Positions 42,713-50,696 of a DNA stretch of 64,000 nt are shown here, one piece after another. The DNA lies in the NCBI GenBank assembly GCA_009379815.1, contig WHSY01000005.1:1-64000 (forward strand), read 5' to 3'. Within the stretch, counting starts at the first letter, position 1. Each line of letters begins with the position of its first letter. The translations under genes were made by a program, and so were the position numbers. The DNA is from Pseudonocardiaceae bacterium. Its GTDB lineage: Bacteria > Actinomycetota > Actinomycetes > Mycobacteriales > Pseudonocardiaceae. Under the pieces are notes generated by a model. That model had not been told where the DNA came from and did no database searches. It worked only from the letters and a program-made list of their open reading frames with translations.

Positions 42713-43897
42713 TCACGAGGTCGCGGAGGCGCGGTGGGCGGCCGCTGACGCCGTCGCGAGCACGGCGCAGGCCAGCCACAGCGCCCCGGCGCCGGTGGAC
42801 CCGGCCACCAGCGCCGCCGCGGCCGGCAGCGCCACCTGCCCTATCCGGTTGGCGACCATGCGCAGCGCCAGGCCCCTGCTGCGGGCCTCGACGGGGACGG
42901 CCCGGACCATCAGCGTCATCGTCAGTGGCTGGCCCACTCCCAGCAAGAAGCCTCCCACGACCAGCGCGACACCCATGCCGACCAGGCCGAGCCCGGGCAC
43001 CGGAACGAGGGCGAAGGCCGCCGCGGAGCCGGCCGCGCTCGCGACGATGAGCACGTCGTGGCGCCAGTGGATCAGCAGCCGGTCGAGCAGCAGCCGGGAG
43101 CAGATCGTCGCGGCCGCCCGGAGTCCGAGCAGCACCCCGACGACAGCGGGAGCGATGCCGCGGCTGTCGGCGATGAGCGGGAGGTAGGCGGTGAGGATGT
43201 CCGCAGCGGCCAGCAGTGCGAGGCTGGCGAACAGCTTGGTCGGCACCCCGGAGCGTTGCAGCAGGGCGAGCGTCGACGAGGGCGCCTCCGCCGCCCGCTC
43301 GGGCGCTCGCCGGCGGACGGGCGTGCGGACTGCGACGACGGCGACGACGGGCAGCGCGAGCAGCGCGGTGCCGGCGCAGACCCAGAAGGCGTGCCTGCTG
43401 GCGGTGGCGAGCGCCTCACCGGTGGCCGAACCGAGCAGGGCGCCGGTCAGCAGCGGCCCGAGCAACTGCCCTACCGAGACCGCGGCGGTCAGCCAGCCGA
43501 ACCCGCGGTCGAGCAGCGGCCCCGACGACCACCGCGCGACCGTGCCCTGGGCGGCGACCAGGAACACCAGCTGGCCGAGTCCGACGACCGCGCTGTTGAG
43601 TGCGAGCGCCGGCACCGAGCCGCTCACCGACATGAGCAGCGAGCCGGCCGCGAGCAGGCACGTCCCGGCGGCCAGCAGCAGACCGAGGCGGCTCAGCCGG
43701 TCGGACAGCCGCCCGAGCGGGATCGCGACGAGCAGCGGCAGCACGGCGAACGCCGCGGCCACCAGGCCGACCGCGCGGGCATCTCCCCCGAGCGCGATCA
43801 CCCGGTAGCTCACCAAGGGCCGGGCGAGGTGGACCGTGGTCTGGGTGAGCACGGCACAGACCAGCAGCGGCAGGAACCAGTTCCGCTGCCGCCTCAC
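42713..43897 (-). CDS. MFS transporter
   Basis: A 394-residue, about 12-helix major facilitator. The loop 2-3 motif reads GRLSDRLSRLGLLLAAG. The first helix starts at NWFLPLLVCAVLTQTTVH. The GTG start overlaps the stop of the selenoprotein gene (GTGA), so the two are translationally coupled. Co-expression suggests it imports the substrate or exports a product of the selenoprotein pathway. It converges on the GntR gene with 9 bp between stops. Confidence 0.88.
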   Translation of the reverse strand: MRRQRNWFLPLLVCAVLTQTTVHLARPLVSYRVIALGGDARAVGLVAAAFAVLPLLVAIPLGRLSDRLSRLGLLLAAGTCLLAAGSLLMSVSGSVPALALNSAVVGLGQLVFLVAAQGTVARWSSGPLLDRGFGWLTAAVSVGQLLGPLLTGALLGSATGEALATASRHAFWVCAGTALLALPVVAVVAVRTPVRRRAPERAAEAPSSTLALLQRSGVPTKLFASLALLAAADILTAYLPLIADSRGIAPAVVGVLLGLRAAATICSRLLLDRLLIHWRHDVLIVASAAGSAAAFALVPVPGLGLVGMGVALVVGGFLLGVGQPLTMTLMVRAVPVEARSRGLALRMVANRIGQVALPAAAALVAGSTGAGALWLACAVLATASAAAHRASATS

Positions 43898-45498
43898 TGC
43901 ACAGCATCGACGTCGGCGGTCACCGCGACTGTGGGGCCGAACGTCGGCACGACGACCGAGTGCTTGCCGGGGCCGCCGGCGACGAGCAGCAGCACGTCCT
44001 CCGGGTGGTCGACCATCGGCACGAGGCCGTCCGCGGGGACGTCACCGAAGACGTGCGGCGCCGTCGCGCGGAAGCGCTCGAGGTTGCCCGGCGAGATGCC
44101 GCGAACATCGACGCGGGCCCGGGCCGCCAGATCCTGCTGCACCGTGCGCCGGTCGTGGCCGTCGCGGGCGACCACCTCGGCGTGCTCGGGCGAGAGCACC
44201 AGGAGCATCTGCCCGCGCAGGTAGACGTTGTTGCAGCCGAGGGTGGCCATCGTGCCCGCGACGTTGCGCAGGATGCCGGCCGCGCTGGTGCTGCCATGGT
44301 CGTTGACGTTGTGCGGGCCCTCGCCGCCGACGACCGTGACCGCGCCGCGGCTGCCGCGGCTGCCGCCGCCGCGGTCGTCGTGGAACGTCGGCCACGGCGA
44401 CGCCGCCGCGTTCTCGGCGATGCAGTAGGCGTACTTCGTCGGGCCACCGTGCGTCGCCCGATCGGTCTCGCCCGGCCGCGCCTCGCCGATGTTCTGCAGC
44501 ACCAGCCGCAGCGCCCGCCCGACGCCCGCGTTGGCCCGGTTGCCCTGGCCGAAGGTGTTGGCCGCCGGGTTGAACCCGAGCTCGTCGACCACCGGTCCGT
44601 GCACGATCACGAGGGGGGTGACGGGGTGCGTGGTCGTGGTCAGGGCCTGCAGGTTGAAGCGGGGCTCCAGGGCGGCGCGCACCGCGGCGAGAACCACCGG
44701 AAGCAGTGCCGGTGGGCAGCCCGCCATGACCGCGTTGGCGGCCACGGCCCGGACCGTCGCACCACGGTTGGCCGGGGTGACGACACCCACCAGCTCGTCG
44801 CCGTCACGCCCGCTCGCCGCCACGGCCCGGTCGACGAGCTCGGCCGTCGGGGGTACCAGCGGCAAGCCGTCGCTGAACCGGTGCTCCTCGGCGAAGGAGA
44901 GGAAGCCGAGGACGTCGCCCGGAGCGTCATGCACTCGCAGGTGGTGCTCCCCGGCCGCTGCGGCAGCGGGCGCGGTCAGCAGCGCCTCGGCCACCCGGTC
45001 GACGGCGGCCGCGAGCATGTCGTCGAGCCGCTCCGGCTCCACCCCGCCGATCGGGTGGGGGATCGTGACGACCGCCAGCGACTCCAGCCCCTCCTGACGG
45101 GCCACCGCCCGTGCCAGCGGCAGGAACGGCTCGGTGCACAGCAGGACCGTCGGGATGCCGCGACGCTCCAGCTCGACGGAGTCGTGGACACTCCACGACG
45201 TGCACGAGCCTCAATCGCCGACACCGACGATGGCGGCGTCGAAGCCCCGGAACCCGACGAGCACCTCGTCCGGGCAGGGCTGCGAGGCGACGGCCTTGCC
45301 GGCGGCCATCGGCTCCTGAGTGTCGAACCGGCGGCGAAGGTACCGGGCGAGCCGGCCCACCACGTGGTCGGCGTTGGGCTTGCCGTTGTCGAGCGCGCCG
45401 ATGTGCGCGCCGGCCAGCACGGAAGGCCTGGCTGCGGTGGCGACGTGTGCCGACGGCGGCTCGCTCCCGCTCGGATCGACGACCTGAACGCTGCTCAC
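43894..45498 (-). CDS. UGSC-family selenoprotein (in-frame TGA = Sec96)
   Basis: One 535-codon frame is interrupted only by a TGA at 45211-45213. Translating it as selenocysteine gives FDAAIVGVGD-U96-GSC99-TSWSVHDSVELERRGIPTV, the U-G-S-C motif that names this family. The frame is continuous on both sides: the N-part (AHIGALDNGKPNADHV) and the long C-part (DGLPLVPPTAELVDRAV, TFGQGNRANAGVGRALRL) fit one protein. A hairpin resembling a bacterial SECIS starts right after the TGA (45171-45209). The U-x-x-C pair implies redox or reductive chemistry, distantly like GrdB. The function is not established. The GTG start at 45498 follows a G-rich ribosome site. Standard callers would split it in two. 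Confidence 0.85.
45171..45209 (-). promoter_or_regulatory. Putative bacterial SECIS hairpin
   Basis: In the mRNA the TGA is followed by GCTCG, a 5-nt internal loop, GTCGTGGA, loop GTG, TCCACGAC, a 5-nt internal loop and CGAGC. The inner stem is a perfect 8 bp (45181-45199) and the outer stem 5 bp. The apical loop begins 19 nt after the TGA, inside the usual bacterial SECIS window of about 16-37 nt. SelB recognition is inferred. Confidence 0.7.
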
Positions 45499-45540
45499 TT
45501 GGCCCGTCCCCCTGAGTTCGAGACGCTGGAATGATCGATA

Positions 45541-45555
45541 CTATAGAAAGTAGTC
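45541..45555 (+). promoter_or_regulatory. GntR-type operator motif, site 2
   Basis: CTATAGAAAGTAGTC lies in the 97-bp gap between the divergent selenoprotein and small CxxC genes, so one site can control both. ACTA-N7-TAGT within it is an inverted repeat. Confidence 0.6.
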
Positions 45556-45595
45556 TGTGTCTGACCAGTGGCCCCACCAGGACTGGAGCGCCCCG

Positions 45596-45823
45596 ATGCC
45601 GATCCACGAGACCGAGCAGGAGCTCAACGAGATGCTGGACGAGGGCGTCCACGTCGAGATCACCGACATCGAGGAGGGCGCGTACCGGCTCCGCGTGGTC
45701 GTCGACGACCAGGCGTGTGCGGACTGCCTCGTCCCCGACGGCACGCTCGAGTCCATCGCATCGGACTCGCTGCGACGACGGGGGGCGCAGGTGACGTCCA
45801 TGTCGGTGGAGCACGGCCCCTGA
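45596..45823 (+). CDS. Small CxxC protein, NifU C-terminal-like
   Basis: 75 residues: MPIHETEQELNEML, then EITDIEEGAYRLRVVVDDQA-C41-AD-C44-LVPDGTLESIASDSLRRRG. The strand-CxxC-helix pattern and length resemble the NifU C-terminal scaffold domain (GaCxxCpssxxTL), though similarity is by eye only. GGAG lies 8 bases before the ATG; a GTG at 45557 would add 13 residues but overlaps the operator edge. It is divergent from the UGSC selenoprotein and ends 10 bp from the convergent LLM gene. A redox or Fe-S partner for the selenoprotein is a plausible role (inference). Confidence 0.7.
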   Translation: MPIHETEQELNEMLDEGVHVEITDIEEGAYRLRVVVDDQACADCLVPDGTLESIASDSLRRRGAQVTSMSVEHGP

Positions 45824-45833
45824 AACGGCGGGC

Positions 45834-46847
45834 TCACCGCTGCCGGGCCGCCTCGGCGACCCGCTCCCAGCTGTCGAGGAAGCCGTAGCGGTCGACCACC
45901 TGCGGCCGCATGATGACGTTGCCGACGCCGAGCCCTTGCAGCTGTCGCAGCTTCGCGACGCAGTCGGCCTCGGTCCCGACGACGGCCATCCGCTCCGCGA
46001 GGTAGTCGGTCAGCCCCAGCTCCTCGACGAGCCGGCCGTTGGGATTGTCGCGGCCGGGCTCGTTGTGGACGGTCAGGTCGTAACGGCGCTCGAGCTCGCG
46101 GATCGGCTCGGTGAACTCCGCGGGGACGGCCTTGCCGTCCAGCGAGATGCGGAAGGCATGCGCGGACGCGGCGGCCAGGCTCGGCGCAACCAGGCGCAGC
46201 GCGTCCTCGCGGCGGTCGGCCACGGCGGCCCGCGCCATGTACCAGACGTCGACCTCCTCGACCGAGCGGCCGGCCTGCTCGGCACCCTCGCGCAGGTACT
46301 GCTGCACCAGTGGCACGGTTTCCGGCAGGAAGCCCAAGCCCACCACGACCCCGTCGGCGACCTTGCCAGCGAGCCGCAGCGCCCGGGGACCGTCGGCCGC
46401 GAGGTAGATGGGCACGGGACGCTCGACCCACTTCAGTCGGACGTCGTCGCCCTGGTACCGGGCACGGCCGGACTCGAACAGGTCGCGCAGCACCAGGACG
46501 TACTCCTCGAGCTGTGCCAGCTTCGCGGGGCGCAGCCCGAGGTTGAAGACCCCGGTGTCACCCGTGGCCAGGCAGATGAAGGCCCGGCCGCCGGACAGCT
46601 CGTCCGCGCTGGCGATGGCGGCCGCCGACACGGCCGGGTGCCGGGTGAGCGGGTTGGAGACGACCGGTCCCGCCTCCACCCTGCTCGTGTGGCCGAACAA
46701 ATGCGTCAGCGTGACGTAGCACTCGCGGTACTGCGCCGCCTGCGTGTCGGGGACACCGATGCGGTCCAGCCCGGCGGCCTCGGTGCGCGCGACGAGGTCG
46801 GCGTAGTTCCCGAGGTCGTCGGGCACCCATGTGATCCCGAGCTTCAT
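45834..46847 (-). CDS. LLM-class flavin-dependent oxidoreductase
   Basis: 337 residues resembling F420-dependent methylene-H4MPT reductase-type LLM enzymes: MKLGITWVPDDLGNYADLVARTEAAGLDRIGVPD, GGRAFICLATGDTGVFNLG, then VPIYLAADGPRALRLAGKVADGVVVG. GAGGAG precedes the ATG at 46847. It is on the same strand as the CitE-like gene, 59 bp downstream. It probably catalyses a hydride-transfer or monooxygenation step on the block's substrate; F420 rather than FMN use is likely but not proven. Confidence 0.85.
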   Translation of the reverse strand: MKLGITWVPDDLGNYADLVARTEAAGLDRIGVPDTQAAQYRECYVTLTHLFGHTSRVEAGPVVSNPLTRHPAVSAAAIASADELSGGRAFICLATGDTGVFNLGLRPAKLAQLEEYVLVLRDLFESGRARYQGDDVRLKWVERPVPIYLAADGPRALRLAGKVADGVVVGLGFLPETVPLVQQYLREGAEQAGRSVEEVDVWYMARAAVADRREDALRLVAPSLAAASAHAFRISLDGKAVPAEFTEPIRELERRYDLTVHNEPGRDNPNGRLVEELGLTDYLAERMAVVGTEADCVAKLRQLQGLGVGNVIMRPQVVDRYGFLDSWERVAEAARQR

Positions 46848-46906
46848 GCTGCTCCTCGTGGTCGTCGGGTCGTTGCGGGGGCGCGTGGCGCCTCCGGCCG
46901 GGCCGG

Positions 46907-47758
46907 TCATCGGCGGCGGCCGTAGGACAGCGTCCGGCGGGCCGCGAGGACGACGGCGTTGTCGACGAAGCGCCCGTCGGGCAGCTGCAGACCTGCGGAG
47001 CCGGCATCGACCGCGTCCGTGAGCCGCTGCGCCAGCGCCTCGGCCTCGGCGAGTTCGGCAGCCGTCGGGGTGAACACCTCGTTGATGACGGGCACCTGGC
47101 GGGGATGCAGGGCGGAGCGCCCGAAGAAGCCGAGCCGCTTGCCCCGTTCGCAGCTCGCCCGCAGCCCGTCGAGGTCTGCCAGCCCGGACCACACGCTCTG
47201 CACCGGCGGGGGCAGCCCCGCAGCCCGGGATGCGAGGACCACACGGGAGCGGGCGTAGAGCAGGCCCTCGTCGGTGGCGCCGATATCAGCCTGCAGGTCC
47301 TGCTCACCGAGCGCGACCCCGGCGACGCGCTCGTGCGCCGAGGCGATCTGCGTGACCTGCTCGACCGCGACCGCGCTCTCGAGCAGGACCTGGATCCGGA
47401 CCGGCGACCCCATCTCGTCCAGCCAGCCCGCGACCGTGTGAACGTCGCGCGCGGACTCGGTCTTCGGGAGCCGGATGCCCTCGATGTCCGTACCGGCCAC
47501 GGCATCGAGGTCGGCGCGGGCCAGCCCGGTCCCGAGCGGGTTGACGCGGACGAACGTCGGCTTCGGCGGGGGTGAGGCGAGCACCCGCGCCACCGTGCTG
47601 CGGGCCCGCTCCTTCATGCTCGGCGCCACCGCGTCCTCCAGCTCCAGCACCACCGCGTCCGCGTCGGACGCGTATGCCTTCTCGACGTGGTCCTCGCGGT
47701 GGCCGACCACGTACAGGTAGCTGCGGTGCAGCCCGACCTCATCCACTGGACACCTCAT
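46907..47758 (-). CDS. HpcH/HpaI aldolase/citrate lyase (CitE-like) family protein
   Basis: About 283 residues of the CitE-like TIM barrel: VVLELEDAVAPSMKERAR (metal-binding Glu/Asp), FVRVNPLGTGLARADLDAV, IQVLLESAVAVEQ, VALGEQDLQADIGA and GFFGRSALHPRQVPVIN. Members cleave or hydrolyse malyl-CoA, citramalyl-CoA and similar beta-hydroxyacyl-CoAs. The start lies inside a triplicated 16-bp repeat, giving alternative starts at ATG 47758 and GTG 47746, each with GAGGTG upstream. Activity towards a 3-hydroxyacyl-CoA made by the synthetase/hydratase genes upstream fits the context. Confidence 0.85.
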   Translation of the reverse strand: MRCPVDEVGLHRSYLYVVGHREDHVEKAYASDADAVVLELEDAVAPSMKERARSTVARVLASPPPKPTFVRVNPLGTGLARADLDAVAGTDIEGIRLPKTESARDVHTVAGWLDEMGSPVRIQVLLESAVAVEQVTQIASAHERVAGVALGEQDLQADIGATDEGLLYARSRVVLASRAAGLPPPVQSVWSGLADLDGLRASCERGKRLGFFGRSALHPRQVPVINEVFTPTAAELAEAEALAQRLTDAVDAGSAGLQLPDGRFVDNAVVLAARRTLSYGRRR

Positions 47759-47788
47759 TCACCGGGCACCTCATTCACCGGGCACCTC
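47741..47788. repeat. Triplicated 16-bp unit across a stop/start junction
   Basis: Units at 47773-47788 and 47757-47772 are identical (minus strand GAGGTGCCCGGTGAAT). The unit at 47741-47756 differs at three positions. Each supplies a GAGGTG ribosome site and an ATG, in different frames since 16 is not a multiple of 3. Confidence 0.8.
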
Positions 47789-47869
47789 CGGGTCGGCCAG
47801 CGCGAGCACGGCGTCGAGCGCGATCACCCGGCCGGTCGACCGCTCGACGGCGAGGGGGTTGAGCTCGGC

Positions 47870-49894
47870 CTACTGCGGGGCTTCCGCGGACACCACGAAC
47901 CACCGCGACAGCCGGGCGATGCAGGCCCCGAGCCCGGTGCGCGCGCTGACCGGCACCCCGCACGCCGTCAGCCAGGCCGCCAACCGCTCGTCGGCCAGCA
48001 GCTCGCCGGCGCCGCGCTCGTCGAGCGGGCAGGTCGCCCAGACGACGTGGGGCTCGAGCTCGACGTCGCCGCCGCCGCGCCCGACGCCGATCACCGCCCC
48101 GAAGTGGGGCTCCACGGTGGCGCCGACGTAGAGCTGGGCCGCCACGTCGTGCTGCTGTTCCAGCAGGAACTGCCAGCCGGCCGGCCCGAGGGCGGCTCGC
48201 GCCCGCCGCGCGAGCTGCTCGGCCGCGTCCCGCAGCGCGGTCTCGTCGCCGATCCCGAGCACGAGCAGGCCGGCGGTCGCCTTGTGGAGCACCTCCGCGG
48301 CCACGACCTTGAGCACCCACGGTGCCGGGACGCGGCCCGCTGCCGCCACCAGTTCCACGACGCCGTCGGCGACCTCACCGGCGGGCACGGCCACACCCAT
48401 CTCGCGCAGCCGGTGCTTGCCTGCCGCCTCGGACACGACGGTGGCGGCGCGGCGGCGCACCGGCGTACCGGGCAGCTCGGGTGGCGCCGCTGCCGCCGCG
48501 TCCCGGCAGCGGCCCAGCACCGTCGCCGCGATGCCCGTGCCGGAAAACCACGGCACGTCGCCGGCATCGAGTGCCTCGAGGTCACCGCCGGTCCGCACGC
48601 CGCCGGTCCAGACGACGCAGACGGGAGGCGCGCAGCGGCCGGCCTCCCGCACCCCGGCCGCGACCCGCGCCGGCAACTCGGTGTCGCCGGCCGTGACCAC
48701 CGCCACGACGTCGGGCTGGTCGCGCAGCAGTGCCCGCACCACGCCGGAGACCACCGGCCGGCGCAGCGCCATGGTGACGTCCACGGGGTTCGACCGCCCG
48801 CCGACCGCGCCGAGCAGCTCGTCGAGCTCCCGCTGCGCCCGTGCCGACAGCTTCGGCAGCACGAATCCGGCGACGCCGAGCGCGTCGGCGGCGAGCGCCC
48901 CGAGCCCGCCGGAGTGCGACAACACGACGGCCCGCCGCCCGCCGGGGTGGGGGGCGGAGGCCAGGAACCGCACGCACTGCACCAGCTCGTCGACATCGGA
49001 CACCCGGACCACCCCGTGCCGGCGCAGCACGCCGTCGACGACCGCGTCGTCCGCGGCGAGCGCGGCGGTGTGGGTCGCGGTCGCCGACCGCCCGGCCGCC
49101 GACCGCCCGATCTTCAGCACGACCACCGACCGCCCCCGTGCCCGTGCGGTCCGAGCGGCCCGCAGCAGCGCAGGCCCGTCGTGGAAGTCCTCGCACACCA
49201 TCGCGACGACCTCGGTGTCACCGGCCAGCAACTGCTCGGCGAGCTGCTCGGACGCCGCTACCTCCTCGTTGCCGGTCGACAGGATCGCCGAGAAGGAGAA
49301 CCCGTGGTCCTGCGCGCGTTCGTGCACCGCGCCGAAGGCGGTGCCGCCGCTCTGCGACAGCAGCACCGCCGGCAGCGGCGCCCGGGCCTGCCGGGGGCGC
49401 AGGCCGGAGAACGTCGTCGCCCAGACGCCCGCCGCGACGCTCGAGTAGCCGTTGCCGTTCGGTCCGATGACGAGCACGCCCGCCCGGGCCGCCGCCTCCC
49501 GCAGCAGCTCCCGTCGACGCAGCCCCGCCGCGCCTGCCTCACCGAAGCCGGCGGTGATGACGACGGCGGCCGCCACGCCGGCGGCTCCGCAGTCCGCCAC
49601 CACTGCCGGGACGTCGTCGGCGGGGACGACCACGACGGCCACGTCCACCGGTTCGGGCACGTCGCGCAGCGAGCGGAACGCCCGCCGGCCGAAGACGGTC
49701 TCCCGCGACCTGCTCACCGGGTGGATCGCGCCCGGGTAGCCACCGTCGACCAGGTTGGTCAGCAGCCGCGCCGCGTAGCCGGGCCGCTCCGTCGCCCCGA
49801 CCACGGCGATCGACCGGGGAGCCAGCAGCCGGTCGAGCCGGGTCGGCGTTCCGCTGCGACCTGCTTGCAGGGTCGAAGCATCGATACCGCTCAC
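47870..49894 (-). CDS. ADP-forming acyl-CoA synthetase (alpha-beta order), C-terminus cut by amber codon
   Basis: 674 residues. The CoA-binding domain is first (LLAPRSIAVVGATERPGYAARLLTNLVDGGYPG), then ligase domains with IGPNGNGYSS and SHSGGLGALAADALG. The ATP-grasp part comes last (WVLKVVAAEVLHKATAGLLVLGI). The frame ends at TAG (47870-47872) after SAEAPQ. Beyond it the same frame continues 32 codons with AELNPLAVERSTGRVIALDA, the normal ATP-grasp ending, to a TGA at 47771. The TAG therefore removes about 32 native residues. The GTG at 49894 overlaps the hydratase stop (GTGA) and has GGAGGG upstream. Confidence 0.82.
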   Translation of the reverse strand: MSGIDASTLQAGRSGTPTRLDRLLAPRSIAVVGATERPGYAARLLTNLVDGGYPGAIHPVSRSRETVFGRRAFRSLRDVPEPVDVAVVVVPADDVPAVVADCGAAGVAAAVVITAGFGEAGAAGLRRRELLREAAARAGVLVIGPNGNGYSSVAAGVWATTFSGLRPRQARAPLPAVLLSQSGGTAFGAVHERAQDHGFSFSAILSTGNEEVAASEQLAEQLLAGDTEVVAMVCEDFHDGPALLRAARTARARGRSVVVLKIGRSAAGRSATATHTAALAADDAVVDGVLRRHGVVRVSDVDELVQCVRFLASAPHPGGRRAVVLSHSGGLGALAADALGVAGFVLPKLSARAQRELDELLGAVGGRSNPVDVTMALRRPVVSGVVRALLRDQPDVVAVVTAGDTELPARVAAGVREAGRCAPPVCVVWTGGVRTGGDLEALDAGDVPWFSGTGIAATVLGRCRDAAAAAPPELPGTPVRRRAATVVSEAAGKHRLREMGVAVPAGEVADGVVELVAAAGRVPAPWVLKVVAAEVLHKATAGLLVLGIGDETALRDAAEQLARRARAALGPAGWQFLLEQQHDVAAQLYVGATVEPHFGAVIGVGRGGGDVELEPHVVWATCPLDERGAGELLADERLAAWLTACGVPVSARTGLGACIARLSRWFVVSAEAPQ

Positions 49895-50670
49895 CGGGCC
49901 CTCCACTGTGGCTCGCGCTTCTCGGCGAACGCGCGGACGCCCTCGACGCGGTCCTCGCTGCCGTAGGGGTCGGGCGCCAGCTCGAGCCGCAGCGCCGCGG
50001 ACAGCGGTAGCTGCAGGCTGCTCTGGATCGAGGCCTTGTAGCGGCGCAGGGTCAGCGGCGCGCGCGACAGCACGGTGCGCACGTAGTCCTCGGCCGCTGC
50101 GGCCAGCTGCTCGCCCGGGACGACGGCGTTGACCAGGCCCCAGCGCGCGGCCTCGTCCGCGGTCAGCGAACGGCCCGTGTAGAGCAGGTCGTAGGCGATC
50201 CCGACCGGCAACAGCCGCGGCAGGATGGCCGCGCCGAAGTTGGCGCCCATGCCGCGCAGCGCCTCCGGCAGCCCGAGCGTGGCGTGGGCGGCGGCGATGC
50301 GCACGTCACAGGCCATGGCCAGCTCGAGACCGCCGCCGACGGCCGCCCCGTTCAGCGCCGCCACCACCGGCTTGCGGCACTCGTAGACGACCTCGAACGG
50401 GTTGCGCAGCAGGCCCCGCATCGGAGCGGGCGGCGGCGCATCGCGGCTGTCGCGGCCGGCCAGCTCCTTGAGGTCGCGTCCGGCACAGAACGCGTCGCTG
50501 CCGGCGCCCGTGACGAGCACGGCCCAGACGTCGTCGTCGTGGTCGAAGCGGTGGAAGGTCTCGACCAGACCCTCCATCACCGCGTGGCTGAGCGCGTTGC
50601 GGCGTGGCTGCCGGTCGAGCGTCACGTAGCCCACCCGATCGAAGACCTCCACCACCAGTCCCTCGGCCAT
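49891..50670 (-). CDS. Enoyl-CoA hydratase/isomerase family protein
   Basis: 259 residues. GAGSDAFCAGRDLKELAG and ALNGAAVGGGLELAMACDVRIAAAHATLGLPEALRGMGANFGAAILPRL give a complete crotonase active site, with a Glu in LPEALRG. GAGGAG precedes the ATG. It is coupled to the synthetase (GTGA overlap), so product of one is probably substrate of the other: acid activation, then hydration. A crotonyl-type substrate is an inference. Confidence 0.88.
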   Translation of the reverse strand: MAEGLVVEVFDRVGYVTLDRQPRRNALSHAVMEGLVETFHRFDHDDDVWAVLVTGAGSDAFCAGRDLKELAGRDSRDAPPPAPMRGLLRNPFEVVYECRKPVVAALNGAAVGGGLELAMACDVRIAAAHATLGLPEALRGMGANFGAAILPRLLPVGIAYDLLYTGRSLTADEAARWGLVNAVVPGEQLAAAAEDYVRTVLSRAPLTLRRYKASIQSSLQLPLSAALRLELAPDPYGSEDRVEGVRAFAEKREPQWRAR

Positions 50671-50696
50671 GCCGCTCCTCCTCCCCGCCGTGACGG

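Noticed and set aside
45211-45213. TGA read as a frameshift or nonsense mutation splitting a pseudogene
   Set aside because: The frame is identical on both sides, the codon sits exactly at U of U-G-S-C, and a SECIS-like hairpin follows.
47870-47872. TAG as recoded pyrrolysine or similar
   Set aside because: No methylamine-type context or conserved site is present. The codon falls at an ordinary position, so a point mutation is simpler.
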